Part shown: in pieces, positions 10,201 to 17,098 of the stretch | Layout of the letters: each line of letters begins with the position of its first letter | Position numbering within the stretch: the stretch's first letter is position 1 | Assembly (NCBI GenBank): GCA_031276865.1 | Contig: JAISMF010000086.1 | Span: 1 to 34,720, forward strand | Source of the DNA: Deltaproteobacteria bacterium | GTDB taxonomy: Bacteria > Desulfobacterota > Desulfarculia > Adiutricales > Adiutricaceae | Reading direction: 5' to 3' | DNA length: 34,720 bases | Translations under genes and position numbers: made by a program | The notes under the pieces: generated by a model | Database searches by the model: none | Seen by the model: the letters and a program-made list of their open reading frames with translations, nothing else | Told to the model about the DNA's origin: nothing

Positions 10201-10296
10201 GAGCACGAATACCTCGAGTCGAGCGGCGGCCACTCCTGGGACTACTGGAGCCGGGAGCTTCCGGACTTTTTCGAGTTCATGGCGGACTCCCTTTAG
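7282..10296 (+). CDS. Pseudo-SGNH / SGNH / alpha-beta hydrolase envelope esterase
   Basis: This is a predicted membrane-anchored, periplasm-facing protein of 1004 residues. A hydrophobic anchor lies at residues 13-27. An SGNH (DUF459-like) domain at about 185-380 has lost its catalytic set: the nucleophile position is Ala194 (SDAF), the block-III Asn is Leu256 (GSLD), and the catalytic His is Pro361 (DFYP). A second SGNH domain at about 430-630 keeps them: Ser436 in GDSN, Asn499 in GAND, and Asp609/His612 in DSIH. An Ala/Pro-rich linker spans about 634-750. The C-terminal esterase-D-type alpha/beta hydrolase (about 750-1004) has Ser867 (GISMGG), Asp954 and His984. The substrate is unknown; O-acyl groups on a glycan or peptidoglycan are plausible (inference). 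The ATG at 7282 follows GGAG. An ABC exporter pair follows 22 bases downstream. Confidence 0.85.
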   Translation: MRTKSGGSSPRKAAAAYFLALVLVLFHECDRVSSYMEDLGRRGEGRPFAVLLNLGADLNGLAQWSGLKRLKRLEYSFFELLRPETLVGSFPREKTPRTAPDAEGRIVRRSLSDLGGGPPPPPSPPFPSLPSLSSLSAANPAFSLVTLNRGVQAPRAPENFVRVEFISETAPDPAGDPAGPRKIAASSVLLVSDAFFQEAFEDFLAEDLKKIPGLRVSALLDGGLGLLENRERLFSETESALEKEKPQLAVVSLGSLDTGDIRSGGREIPALTPEWDILYGETIKDYLRLFFRQGANVFWVGLPVMGREPDNSRAAALNHTVSRVCQEAPNCLHFKTWDLFADHSGAFAKRLKTPEGADFYPRGEDLAALNALGARYAATRCLEALEARAALGRAPASAGPSAGGADKGGASAAPGHLYGLEGKAPEFRAVLLAGDSNMAEGLGPVLEKTLRENPELTVKRAFKSATGLVRPDFFSWPDFFARLLEENKPQLVIMTLGANDTQDIVTEDRKRHHVGEPAWNEEYSLRLKGLLDQADAAGAKVLWVGLPVMGKSAYDKKVQTLNAVARETCDRTPICEFFDSHPVLANEEGKYQAFVADEEGRHERIRAKDSIHLTEKGGEILAAAILNRPGGTGVYGFPGSPAAPADPAAPADPADPATAAPAGGAAGAFAASAALGLPRDSTAPAPPDSREHPPAAGSASGEAVPPPLPAPGGPEGGPGPGAPGSGAPAGAPRGDSPGPRPRAEGRPAQPASTLMEVNLPSKARAKETSYLIYQPDPDRNLPTVFLLHGAETDYRVWRDALGEDVFKIADRLGLNLVMPDGDPFGWYLDSPIKPGSRHEEYFARELLPDLLDRFQLDPRRFGIMGISMGGHGALTLSLKNPGLFKAAGSLSGVTDLAGHGRGTPMDKYLRLEEVLGPYPERRNLYRAHSAYHLSRKRPEALKGLKIKLAAGLGDQLVLAENRQYSRLLRDLGVEHEYLESSGGHSWDYWSRELPDFFEFMADSL

Positions 10297-10318
10297 GGGC
10301 GTCTTTTTCGGGGGGGGC

Positions 10319-12109
10319 ATGGATAAGCGTCCGGGGGCGAAGGCCTATTTGAGAAGGCATTTCCGGTCTTTAGCCTTGGGGACCTTCACGCTCTCCTTGT
10401 GCAACCTCCTCCAGATGACCTTTCCCAAACTCGTGGGCTGGTCCATAGACATCCTGGGCGCGGGCGGGGCCCGGAGGGGGGACCTTTCCCGCCCCGTCCT
10501 CTGGATACTGGGCCTGGCCGTGGCCGTGGCCGCGCTGCGCTTCATCTGGCGCCACAACATCTACGGCTTTTCCCGGCGGATGGAGAGGGATTTGCGGGAG
10601 AGCCTCTACGCCTCCTTCGTCCGGCTCCCTTTAAGCCGGCAGCGGGAGCGCCTCTCCGGAGACGTCATGGCCCTCGCCACCAACGACATCGAGGCCGTGC
10701 GCCAGGCCCTGGGCTACGGGCTGGTGAGTTTGGTGGACGCCTTGGTCCTGGGGCTCGCGGCCGTGGGCTTCATGCTCTCCATCAGCCCCTCCCTATCCCT
10801 CGTCGCCTTTCTGCCGCTCCCCTTCATCACCCTTTTGACGGTGTTTTTCGCGAAAAGGCTCTTTAAAAGGGTTTTACGGACGCAGACGGTCTTCGGCGAA
10901 CTCACCGAAACGGCGCGGGAGAACATCGCCGGCTTCAAGGTCATAAGGGCCATGGGCCTGGAGGAGCTCTCCCGGGCGGAGGTGCGGGCGAAGTCTTCGG
11001 AGTACGTCCGCGCCAACGTGAATCTGGCCTTTCTAACCGGACTCTTCTTCCCTTTGCTCTACGTCTTCACCAACCTCTCCCTGGCCGCGACCTTGTACTT
11101 CGGGGGGAGGCACGTCGTCTTCGGCCAGATGTCCGCGGGCGACTTCGTGGCCTTCGTCACCTACCTCACCTTGATAACCTGGCCGCTCATGGCCCTGGGG
11201 CTCACCATCACCCGGCTCCAGCAGGGCCTGGCCTCCCTGAAACGCTTAAACGCCGTCATCATGGCGGAGGACGAAAGCGTCCACCCCGAGACCTCGAGCT
11301 TCCCGCTTCCCGCCGGGGGGGACTTTTCCGTGGAGTTTCGGGAGGTGTCCTTCGTCTACCCCGGCGGCGAAAAAAAGGTCCTGGACCGGATATCCCTGAA
11401 GCTCGCCCCCGGAAAGATAAACGCCCTGACCGGCCCCACGGGCGCGGGGAAAAGCGCCCTGGTTTCGCTCCTTTTGGGCCTCTACGAGCCCTCCGAAGGA
11501 GAGATCCTCATCGACGGCCGCCCCTCCGTCCGGTTCCCCCTTTCCGCCTTGAGGTCCCTTTTCGGCTACGCCCCCCAGGACGGGCACATCTTCTCCGCCA
11601 CCCTGCGGGAGAACATCGCCTTCGGGAAACCCGACGCCTCCGAAGAGGAGATATCGGAGGCCGCCCGAACGGCCCGCCTCCTTTTGGACGCGGACGTCTT
11701 TCCCCAAGGGCTCGACACCCGGGTGGGGGAGAAGGGGGTGACCCTCTCCGGCGGGCAGCGCCAGCGGGTGGCCCTGGCCCGGGCCCTCCTCCTCCAGCCC
11801 CCCTTCCTCGTTTTGGACGACGCCTTGGCGGCGGTGGACGCCAAGGTGGAGGATGAAATCTTAAACAACCTGGAAAGAATCCGGAAAAACCAGGGCGTCC
11901 TTTTAATCAGCCACCGCCTCGCCGGGCTCTCCCGGGCGGAGAGGATCTTCGTCATGGAGGAGGGGAGGATCACCCAGGAGGGGACCTTCGCCCGGCTCAA
12001 GGCGGAAAGCGGCTACTTCAAACGCGTGAGCGATCTGGCCCGGCTCACCTTCGCCAAAGAGGAGATCCTGAAAAAGACCCTCTCCTCGTACGAGGAGGCC
12101 GGTTCGTGA
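10319..12109 (+). CDS. ABC exporter half with degenerate ATPase site
   Basis: This is a 596-residue inner-membrane half-transporter. Six hydrophobic segments (about 15-310) are followed by a nucleotide-binding domain. Walker A is GPTGAGKS (372-379, Lys378), the signature is LSGGQ (476-480), and Walker B is VLDD. Asp501 replaces the catalytic Glu, and the H-loop is ISHR. An Asp there, in a protein paired with a Glu-bearing partner, is the known pattern of heterodimeric exporters (E. coli MdlA/MdlB, Bacillus BmrC/BmrD). The start follows a run of G. The gene lies 22 bases after the esterase gene and overlaps the next gene by four bases (GTGA), so the three genes are probably one operon. The substrate cannot be read from sequence; drugs, lipids or a glycan intermediate are possible. 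Confidence 0.9.
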   Translation: MDKRPGAKAYLRRHFRSLALGTFTLSLCNLLQMTFPKLVGWSIDILGAGGARRGDLSRPVLWILGLAVAVAALRFIWRHNIYGFSRRMERDLRESLYASFVRLPLSRQRERLSGDVMALATNDIEAVRQALGYGLVSLVDALVLGLAAVGFMLSISPSLSLVAFLPLPFITLLTVFFAKRLFKRVLRTQTVFGELTETARENIAGFKVIRAMGLEELSRAEVRAKSSEYVRANVNLAFLTGLFFPLLYVFTNLSLAATLYFGGRHVVFGQMSAGDFVAFVTYLTLITWPLMALGLTITRLQQGLASLKRLNAVIMAEDESVHPETSSFPLPAGGDFSVEFREVSFVYPGGEKKVLDRISLKLAPGKINALTGPTGAGKSALVSLLLGLYEPSEGEILIDGRPSVRFPLSALRSLFGYAPQDGHIFSATLRENIAFGKPDASEEEISEAARTARLLLDADVFPQGLDTRVGEKGVTLSGGQRQRVALARALLLQPPFLVLDDALAAVDAKVEDEILNNLERIRKNQGVLLISHRLAGLSRAERIFVMEEGRITQEGTFARLKAESGYFKRVSDLARLTFAKEEILKKTLSSYEEAGS

Positions 12110-14325
12110 GCGGCGGCGGGGAAAAGAGGCCGCGCGGCTCCGGGGCTTCGGCGGAAAGCTCCGGGGCTTCGGCCAATGATTCCGAAGCTTTGGCGGGCGC
12201 GCCCCCCGGGCGGGTCTCCGATTCCGGCCTTCTGTGGTTCCTCTGGCCGGACACCAAGGGCTTCAGGGGGATCCTGGCCTTGGGGCTCTTTTTAATCGTC
12301 CTCGCCTCCCTCATCGGCGTCATCCTCCCCTACCTCACCAAGGTGGCCATCGACGGCTACATCCTCCCCTTGGGAAGGAGGCTCGCCGTCGACTCCCGGG
12401 AGGCGGTGCCGCCGGAGCTCCTGGGGGTTTTAAAGGCGGACGACCTTTTATACTCCGGCACCCCGGGGGTCTTCTTCCTGGAGCCGGGAAAGGCCGGAAA
12501 GCTCGACCCCCTCTCCGAAAAGGCCCTGATCCGCCTGGGGATTCTGGATAAGGACTTTTGGTACCTCAAAAAAAGGGGGGACTTGGGCCTGGACCCCGAG
12601 GAGCTGGAAAGGCTCGGCGAGGAGTCCGGTCGCCGAATCGAACTGCACCCCGACTTCGTGGCCGCGCGGGAGAGGGATCTGCCCCTTCTCTCCGGCTCCG
12701 TCACCCTCATCCTGCGGGGGGCGGACCTTAGGGGCCTCAAAAGGCTCGCCCTCTTCTTCGTCATCGTCATGATCGCGGGCTACTTCGCGGAGCTGGGCCA
12801 GAGGGTTTTACTGGAAACGGGCTCCCAGCGGCTGGGGCACCAGTTGCGGGAGAGGCTTCTAATCAAGCTCTTCACCCTCCCGCAGAGCTACCTGGACCGC
12901 CAGGAGGCGGGGCGCCTCACCACCCGGGCGACCTCGGACGTGAACAACGTCTCCATCCTCGTGAAATCCACCGCCTCCACCTTTTTCAGCGACCTTTTAA
13001 GCCTCCTGGGAGCGACCGTCGTCATGTTCTCCCTCCACTGGAAGCTGGCCCTGATCACGGTCGTCCTCTCGCCTCTGGTGCTCTTCGCCACCAGGATATT
13101 CGGAAAGATCGCGAGGACGCAGCAGAGGGACCTGCGCTCCAAGGTTTCCAGGATAAACCAGCTCTTCAGCGAGAGCCACGCCGGCATGGCGCTCATCCAG
13201 GCCTTCAACCGCGAAAAGCGATCGGCCGCGGAGTTCGGGGCCTTGAACGACGCCAACTACCGCACGGGCATGCTGCAGCTGAGGGCCTTCGCGATCTTTT
13301 TGCCGGTGGTGGACCTGGTGAGCTCCACGGCCCTGGCCCTGGTTTTGTGGTTCGGGGGGAACATGGTCCTGGAGAACACGGTGAGTCTGGGCGTGCTCGC
13401 GGCCTTCGCCGTGTACTGCGGACGCTTCTTCGCCCCCATCAAGGATCTGGCCGAGAAGATGAACAACTTCCAATCGGCCTTCGCCTCCATCGAGCGGATC
13501 AAAAGCGTGATGGAGGAGCCGGGGGAGGAGGAGGCCGCGGCGCCGCTTCCCCCGAAAATCCCCGGAAAGACCGCCGAGTTTAAAAACGTGTCCTTCCGCT
13601 ACCGCCCGGAGCTCCCCTTGGCCCTCAAGGACGTGACTTTCAAACTGCGGGAGGGCGAGACCGTGGCCCTGGTGGGGGAGACGGGCAGCGGCAAGTCCAG
13701 CGTCGTGAACCTCATGCTCAGGTTCTACGACCCCGAAAGGGGGGAGATCCTCTTCGACGGCGTCCCCTTGAAGCGGCTGGACTTGACCCTCCACCGCCGC
13801 CGGGTGGGCCTGGTCACCCAGGACGTCTTCCTCTACAGCGGCACCGTCATGGACAACCTCAAGCTGGGCCGGACGGAGGTGCCGGACCGAGTGGCCTTAA
13901 AGGCCGCGGAGGCGGCGGGAGCCGCGAGGTTCATCGAAAAGCTCCCCCGGGGATACCTAGAGCCCCTGGGCCCCGAGGGGCGCACCCTCTCGGCCGGGGA
14001 AAGGCAGCTTTTAGCCTGCGCGAGGGCCCTGGTCAACGCTCCGGAGTTCATCATCCTAGACGAGGCCACGGCCTTCGTGGACTCGGAATCCGAGCTCTTG
14101 ATTTCCGAGGCCATGAACACCCTCTTCGAGGGCCGGAGCTCCATCGTCGTCGCCCACCGCCTCTCCACCATCCGCAAGGCCCACCGCATCCTGGTCTTCA
14201 GCCGGGGGAGGATCGTGGAGGAGGGGACGCACGCCGAACTCGTGAGCCTGGGCGGCCTCTACCACCACCTGGCGCTGCTCCAGGGCCTAAGCGAGGATGC
14301 CGAAAGGGGTTTCGAGCGGGGATGA
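12106..14325 (+). CDS. ABC exporter half with catalytic Glu and large insert
   Basis: This is the partner half-transporter, 739 residues. Walker A is GETGSGKS (524-531, Lys530), the signature is the non-standard LSAGE (628-632), Walker B is IILDE with catalytic Glu653, and the H-loop is VAHR. Combined with the first subunit, the Walker motifs here should pair with LSGGQ of the partner to form the one good ATP site. The other site is degenerate on both sides, which fits a MdlA/MdlB- or BmrC/BmrD-like heterodimer. It is about 140 residues longer than the partner because of an insert at about residues 88-210, between the first two membrane segments and predicted to lie outside the membrane. An Ala/Ser/Gly-rich N-terminal segment (1-40) precedes the first helix. 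The GTG start overlaps the upstream stop. Confidence 0.9.
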   Translation: MSGGGEKRPRGSGASAESSGASANDSEALAGAPPGRVSDSGLLWFLWPDTKGFRGILALGLFLIVLASLIGVILPYLTKVAIDGYILPLGRRLAVDSREAVPPELLGVLKADDLLYSGTPGVFFLEPGKAGKLDPLSEKALIRLGILDKDFWYLKKRGDLGLDPEELERLGEESGRRIELHPDFVAARERDLPLLSGSVTLILRGADLRGLKRLALFFVIVMIAGYFAELGQRVLLETGSQRLGHQLRERLLIKLFTLPQSYLDRQEAGRLTTRATSDVNNVSILVKSTASTFFSDLLSLLGATVVMFSLHWKLALITVVLSPLVLFATRIFGKIARTQQRDLRSKVSRINQLFSESHAGMALIQAFNREKRSAAEFGALNDANYRTGMLQLRAFAIFLPVVDLVSSTALALVLWFGGNMVLENTVSLGVLAAFAVYCGRFFAPIKDLAEKMNNFQSAFASIERIKSVMEEPGEEEAAAPLPPKIPGKTAEFKNVSFRYRPELPLALKDVTFKLREGETVALVGETGSGKSSVVNLMLRFYDPERGEILFDGVPLKRLDLTLHRRRVGLVTQDVFLYSGTVMDNLKLGRTEVPDRVALKAAEAAGAARFIEKLPRGYLEPLGPEGRTLSAGERQLLACARALVNAPEFIILDEATAFVDSESELLISEAMNTLFEGRSSIVVAHRLSTIRKAHRILVFSRGRIVEEGTHAELVSLGGLYHHLALLQGLSEDAERGFERG

Positions 14326-14345
14326 GAAGGGTCCGGGCTCCAGAT

Positions 14346-14370
14346 GGCCTCGGGCTTTCCCCGGCCTTTT
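14346..14370 (+). terminator. Weak terminator after the exporter genes
   Basis: The sequence ggcctcggg, ctttc, cccggcc followed by four Ts can form a stem with one bulge. It lies 20 bases after the last ABC gene. The T-run is short, so this is tentative. Confidence 0.35.
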
Positions 14371-15094
14371 CGTCCGCCCCCCAGGACGCGTCCAAGGCGC
14401 CCCTCTGGAAAAAGCCCTTGAAGGACGCTCTTTTTCGCGTTACCTTGAAAACACGCGGCTGAAATAAAACACGCGGCTGGAACACGGATTAAAATTTTCA
14501 TTAAAAAAACGACGCGGGCGCGAAAATCCCCGAGATTTGGGGATAAGTGAATACCACTACTTTATGTACTCTATGCTGGTTGATATATATCCAGAATTTC
14601 GCGTAACGTCTCTCCCGGTTTCAGTAAAAAGACTTTTCACACGCGCGTCGAAAAAAAGTTGTTTTCCACCTTTTCCCGATATTTCAGCGCCTAAGTAAAT
14701 ACTTAACCGCTTTTAACGCGCGCGAATAGTCCCGGCCGTTTCGATACTTTGAAACAACGCGCTTTTTAACGCGCAAGATATTTTTTAGATCGCGCGTGTT
14801 GTCTCTAATAGATTTTTTAGCCGAATTTCGCGCCCGGGTCATTTTTAACCGGAAAAAAAATCGCTGAGTATTAAAAGCGATTTAATATGTAATTTTCGTT
14901 TTAATTATAAATAATACTTTAAGCGCGATTATAAAAATTGGTCAAATTTTATAATATTTCCAACTTAATTAGCGTCAAAGTAAAACGCCGCGCGTTTCAA
15001 TAACATCAACGCATCGGCGGGGATGGACAACCGCCTTGACACTAAGACAGGCGGATGATAAAATAATCGCAACAAAGGAGAATGAAACGCCGAT
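14371..15094. other. Spacer ahead of the ATPase remnant
   Basis: I find no gene in this stretch. The 14-mer aaaacacgcggctg occurs twice, at 14448-14461 and 14466-14479, an 18-base direct repeat. From about 14520 the DNA turns AT-rich with scattered gcgcg words. Frames around 14530-14690 are broken by stops. Confidence 0.5.
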
Positions 15095-15396
15095 ATGGAA
15101 AAGACGTTAGAACCAGCCATCGGCGTTCACGATTTCGAGGATATTGTCAGGAGAAAATTAATTTACGTCGACAAGACGAATCTCCCAGCCAAATTAATTT
15201 CCTCCCCCGCGAAGACTTGGTTTCTGGCGCGCCCAAGACGCTTTGGCGAATCATTGACCGTTTCCACGACACATTCCATATTTACCGGACAAAAAGAAAT
15301 TTTCAAAGATCTAGAAAACGCCATCAAAAATATAATTTCCAAGTCGCGGTCTTGATTGATGAATATGATAGACCTATAACCGAATCTTATAGATAA
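15095..15396 (+). pseudogene. Truncated AAA-ATPase-like / PD-(D/E)XK protein
   Basis: This is the remnant of a protein of the AAA-ATPase-like (PF09820) plus PD-(D/E)XK nuclease-like (DUF1703) type, usually about 500 residues and common in host-associated bacteria. Residues 1-70 match the family start: GVHDFEDIVRRKLIYVDKT, then a WFLARPRRFGESL segment in which the usual GKS of the P-loop reads GES. The frame stops at 15353-15355. The Walker-B-like motif VLIDEYDRPI appears in another frame at about 15348-15390 and then stops. About 100 residues that normally separate the two motifs are missing, as is everything after them. An internal deletion plus frameshift is the simplest reading. A good GGAG precedes the ATG, which suggests recent decay. 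Confidence 0.7.
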
Positions 15397-15699
15397 ACCA
15401 CTTGCGGCTAATACGGATGAATAAGAAAACGTGGAACGCTCCCTCGCGCGAATCCGTTGAATTCAAAATTTAAACGATAAATAACAGACGGTTTCGCGGT
15501 GAACCCCCGTCCAAAAAAAGTTCACGGGTGATAAAAAAAATTTTTTTTAAAAGCGGGCGCTTTAAGCGAAAAGAAAATTTAAAATATTTAAATTTATGAA
15601 AAAATATTACGGGAAGTCTCGATATCTCGCTTCTTTCACGCTGAAAAAAACGGGTCCGGATTCGCCCCGAGTCGGGACGAAGTTAAAAGGGAGCTTGTT
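15397..15699. other. Short spacer with A8T8 tract
   Basis: There is no supported gene. A perfect run of eight A followed by eight T lies at 15533-15548, preceded by an imperfect stem (cccgt...acggg, about 15507-15528). The tract is intrinsically bent or stiff DNA. On either strand it could supply the T-run for a terminator. Confidence 0.4.
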
Positions 15700-16104
15700 A
15701 TGGCGAAAGACAAACGTTTTCCAGGATGCCCTCCCGGGTTGGGAGAGCTGCTCGACCGCGAGAGCGACCGGGGTTTTCTTTACTTCATCAAACGAAACAA
15801 CCGTGTGCTCAAGCTCTTTGAAAGGGTCGCGGGGGAAAAGTACTTGGGGAAAATCACCGCCTACCGCTATTTCATGGGAACGGTGTTTTTAAGGGCCGAC
15901 TCTCCGGCCTACGTGGAGCGCTTCAACTATTTGAAAAAAGACTGGCTGAAGGCCTTAAACGTCGAACTCGGGATGGATTTGATAACGGACATGCGGATAA
16001 AAGTCCTAACGGAAGAGGAGGCGGCGAAGGATTTCCCGGAAAGCTCGGAGTACCAAAGGATATCCGATCTAATCCGCGAAAACGGCGCGGATCATCCGGA
16101 ATAG
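15700..16104 (+). CDS. DUF721 (DciA-like) protein
   Basis: The 134-residue protein has the layout of DUF721. A central stretch KLFERVAGEKYLGKITAYRY (about 38-57) corresponds to the family's W..vVG..ia.ht element. It is followed by a hydrophobic strand TVFLRADSPAYVERFNYLKK and a segment ending NVELGMDLITDMRIKV. In DciA, the predominant bacterial replicative-helicase loader, this KH-like domain binds DnaB. Assignment to DciA itself is inference: DUF721 also covers proteins of unknown role, and the usual Trp is replaced by Phe. The ATG at 15700 follows GGGAG by seven bases. The gene stands alone, with its own terminator at 16184-16209. An alternative is an uncharacterised RNA-binding small protein. 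Confidence 0.55.
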   Translation: MAKDKRFPGCPPGLGELLDRESDRGFLYFIKRNNRVLKLFERVAGEKYLGKITAYRYFMGTVFLRADSPAYVERFNYLKKDWLKALNVELGMDLITDMRIKVLTEEEAAKDFPESSEYQRISDLIRENGADHPE

Positions 16105-16183
16105 GACGCCCGCGCCAAGGGAGAATAAAAAAAAGAGAGCGGGGTGGCTTTGTCTTTCACAAAATCCTTTTAGGAGCCGGAAA

Positions 16184-16209
16184 GATCGGGGACGCCCCCG
16201 GTCCTTTTT
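16184..16209 (+). terminator. Terminator after the DUF721 gene
   Basis: Arms gatcgggg (16184-16191) and ccccggtc (16196-16203) pair with one G-T wobble around a four-base loop. They are followed by c and five Ts (16205-16209). Confidence 0.6.
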
Positions 16210-16219
16210 CCCTAAGGCC

Positions 16220-16286
16220 CCAAGCCTTGGAGCCCAAGCCTTGGGGCCCAAGCCTTGGGGCCCAAGGCTTGGGGCCCAAGGCTTGG
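16220..16286. repeat. Five-copy 14-bp array of CCAAG-N-CTTGG dyads
   Basis: Five copies of an 11-base dyad start at 16220, 16234, 16248, 16262 and 16276, an exact 14-base period with three-base linkers (agc, ggc, ggc, ggc). Each unit is CCAAG, one central base, CTTGG, so each is itself symmetric. The central base is C in the first three copies and G in the last two, so the whole array is also a near-perfect inverted repeat. The period is not a multiple of three and the array begins two bases after the stop codon of the minus-strand gene. It separates two convergent genes and could be a bidirectional terminator, a protein-binding array, or a small repeat element. Confidence 0.85.
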
Positions 16287-16288
16287 AT

Positions 16289-16963
16289 CTATTCCGAAGG
16301 AATCGGATCGTTTTCGCGGTTCAAAATCTCCACGGCCTCCTCCGCCTGGGTCCGGGTCAAAGACTGGCTCGCGCGGATGAAGTGGTTTTCCAAACCGGGG
16401 ATGAGGTTCATGTCGTCTATGGCCACGTAGTTTTCGATGTTGGGGTGATTTTTCAGATATTCCAAGATTTCGATCACCCTGTCGACGTAGAAGGATTTAT
16501 AGCCCTCCTCGTCCGCGCGGAGCTGCTCGATCAGCCGGAAATCCTCGCGCATGGTGTTGTCCACGTAGTATTTGTCGAGGCCGTGTATTTTAAAAAGATC
16601 CCGCATCTTCCCCATGGGGAAGATGCGCCAGCTGGAGGAGAGCACGATGTACGCGCCGGAGCTGTTTAGGATGTGGAGGAGGTTCGCCACCGACTCCTTG
16701 TCCCAGAGGTGGTAGACCGTCATCACGTCCATCTGGCTGTAGACGGAGTAGTCCACCTGGAAGGATTTGTAGAGGGACTTGTAAAAATCCTTCAGCCGCT
16801 TCTTCTCCTCGGTCACCCGGATGCGGGCGTTGTCGGGCTGCAGCACTCCGTCTATGTCCAGGAAAACCACCTTGGAGACGCTTTCCGGCGAGGGGGCCGG
16901 GCTCCGGCCCCCGAGGGCGGGTCCCCGGCCGAGTTTTTCCGGGCTGGCGCGTCCTTTTTTCAT
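16289..16963 (-). CDS. HAD-superfamily phosphatase-like protein (HAD_SAK type)
   Basis: The 224-residue protein resembles the HAD domain first described in 'Swiss Army Knife' RNA-repair proteins. The nucleophile loop is VVFLDIDGVLQ (Asp36 and Asp38). Motif II is IVLSSSWR, with the Ser and Arg typical of this group. A late acidic motif YVAIDD supplies metal ligands. Known relatives are predicted phosphatases acting on nucleic-acid ends or small molecules. The substrate here is unknown and no ligase or kinase domain is fused. I chose the ATG at 16963 because GGGGGAG lies just upstream. A TTG at 17038 would add 25 residues but falls inside the T-run of the nifS terminator. It lies downstream of nifU-nifS on the same strand, separated by that terminator, so a functional link is not implied. 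Confidence 0.75.
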   Translation of the reverse strand: MKKGRASPEKLGRGPALGGRSPAPSPESVSKVVFLDIDGVLQPDNARIRVTEEKKRLKDFYKSLYKSFQVDYSVYSQMDVMTVYHLWDKESVANLLHILNSSGAYIVLSSSWRIFPMGKMRDLFKIHGLDKYYVDNTMREDFRLIEQLRADEEGYKSFYVDRVIEILEYLKNHPNIENYVAIDDMNLIPGLENHFIRASQSLTRTQAEEAVEILNRENDPIPSE

Positions 16964-17039
16964 CTCTCCCCCTCGAGGGTCCGGGGCCCCGGGGGAAGGC
17001 TGAATGTCCCTGGGCCGTTTTTTTTTCGGGGCGCTCAAG

Positions 17040-17079
17040 AAAAACCCCGCCTCCCCCGGGCCCCGGGGGGGAAGCGGGG
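17040..17079 (-). terminator. Terminator after nifS
   Basis: On the minus strand, ccccgcttccccc and gggggaggcgggg (13-base arms, one T-G wobble) enclose a nine-base loop and are followed by five Ts. It lies 20 bases after the nifS stop and ends the nifU-nifS transcript. Confidence 0.75.
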
Positions 17080-17098
17080 CGGCCAGGGGCGCCCGGAG

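Noticed and set aside
12997..13794. A 265-codon open frame opposite the second ABC gene
   Set aside because: It is the shadow of a clear ABC nucleotide-binding domain, with composition-driven His/Gly-rich sequence.
16220..16286. Short CRISPR array
   Set aside because: The units are 14 bases with three-base linkers; there are no spacers and no cas genes.
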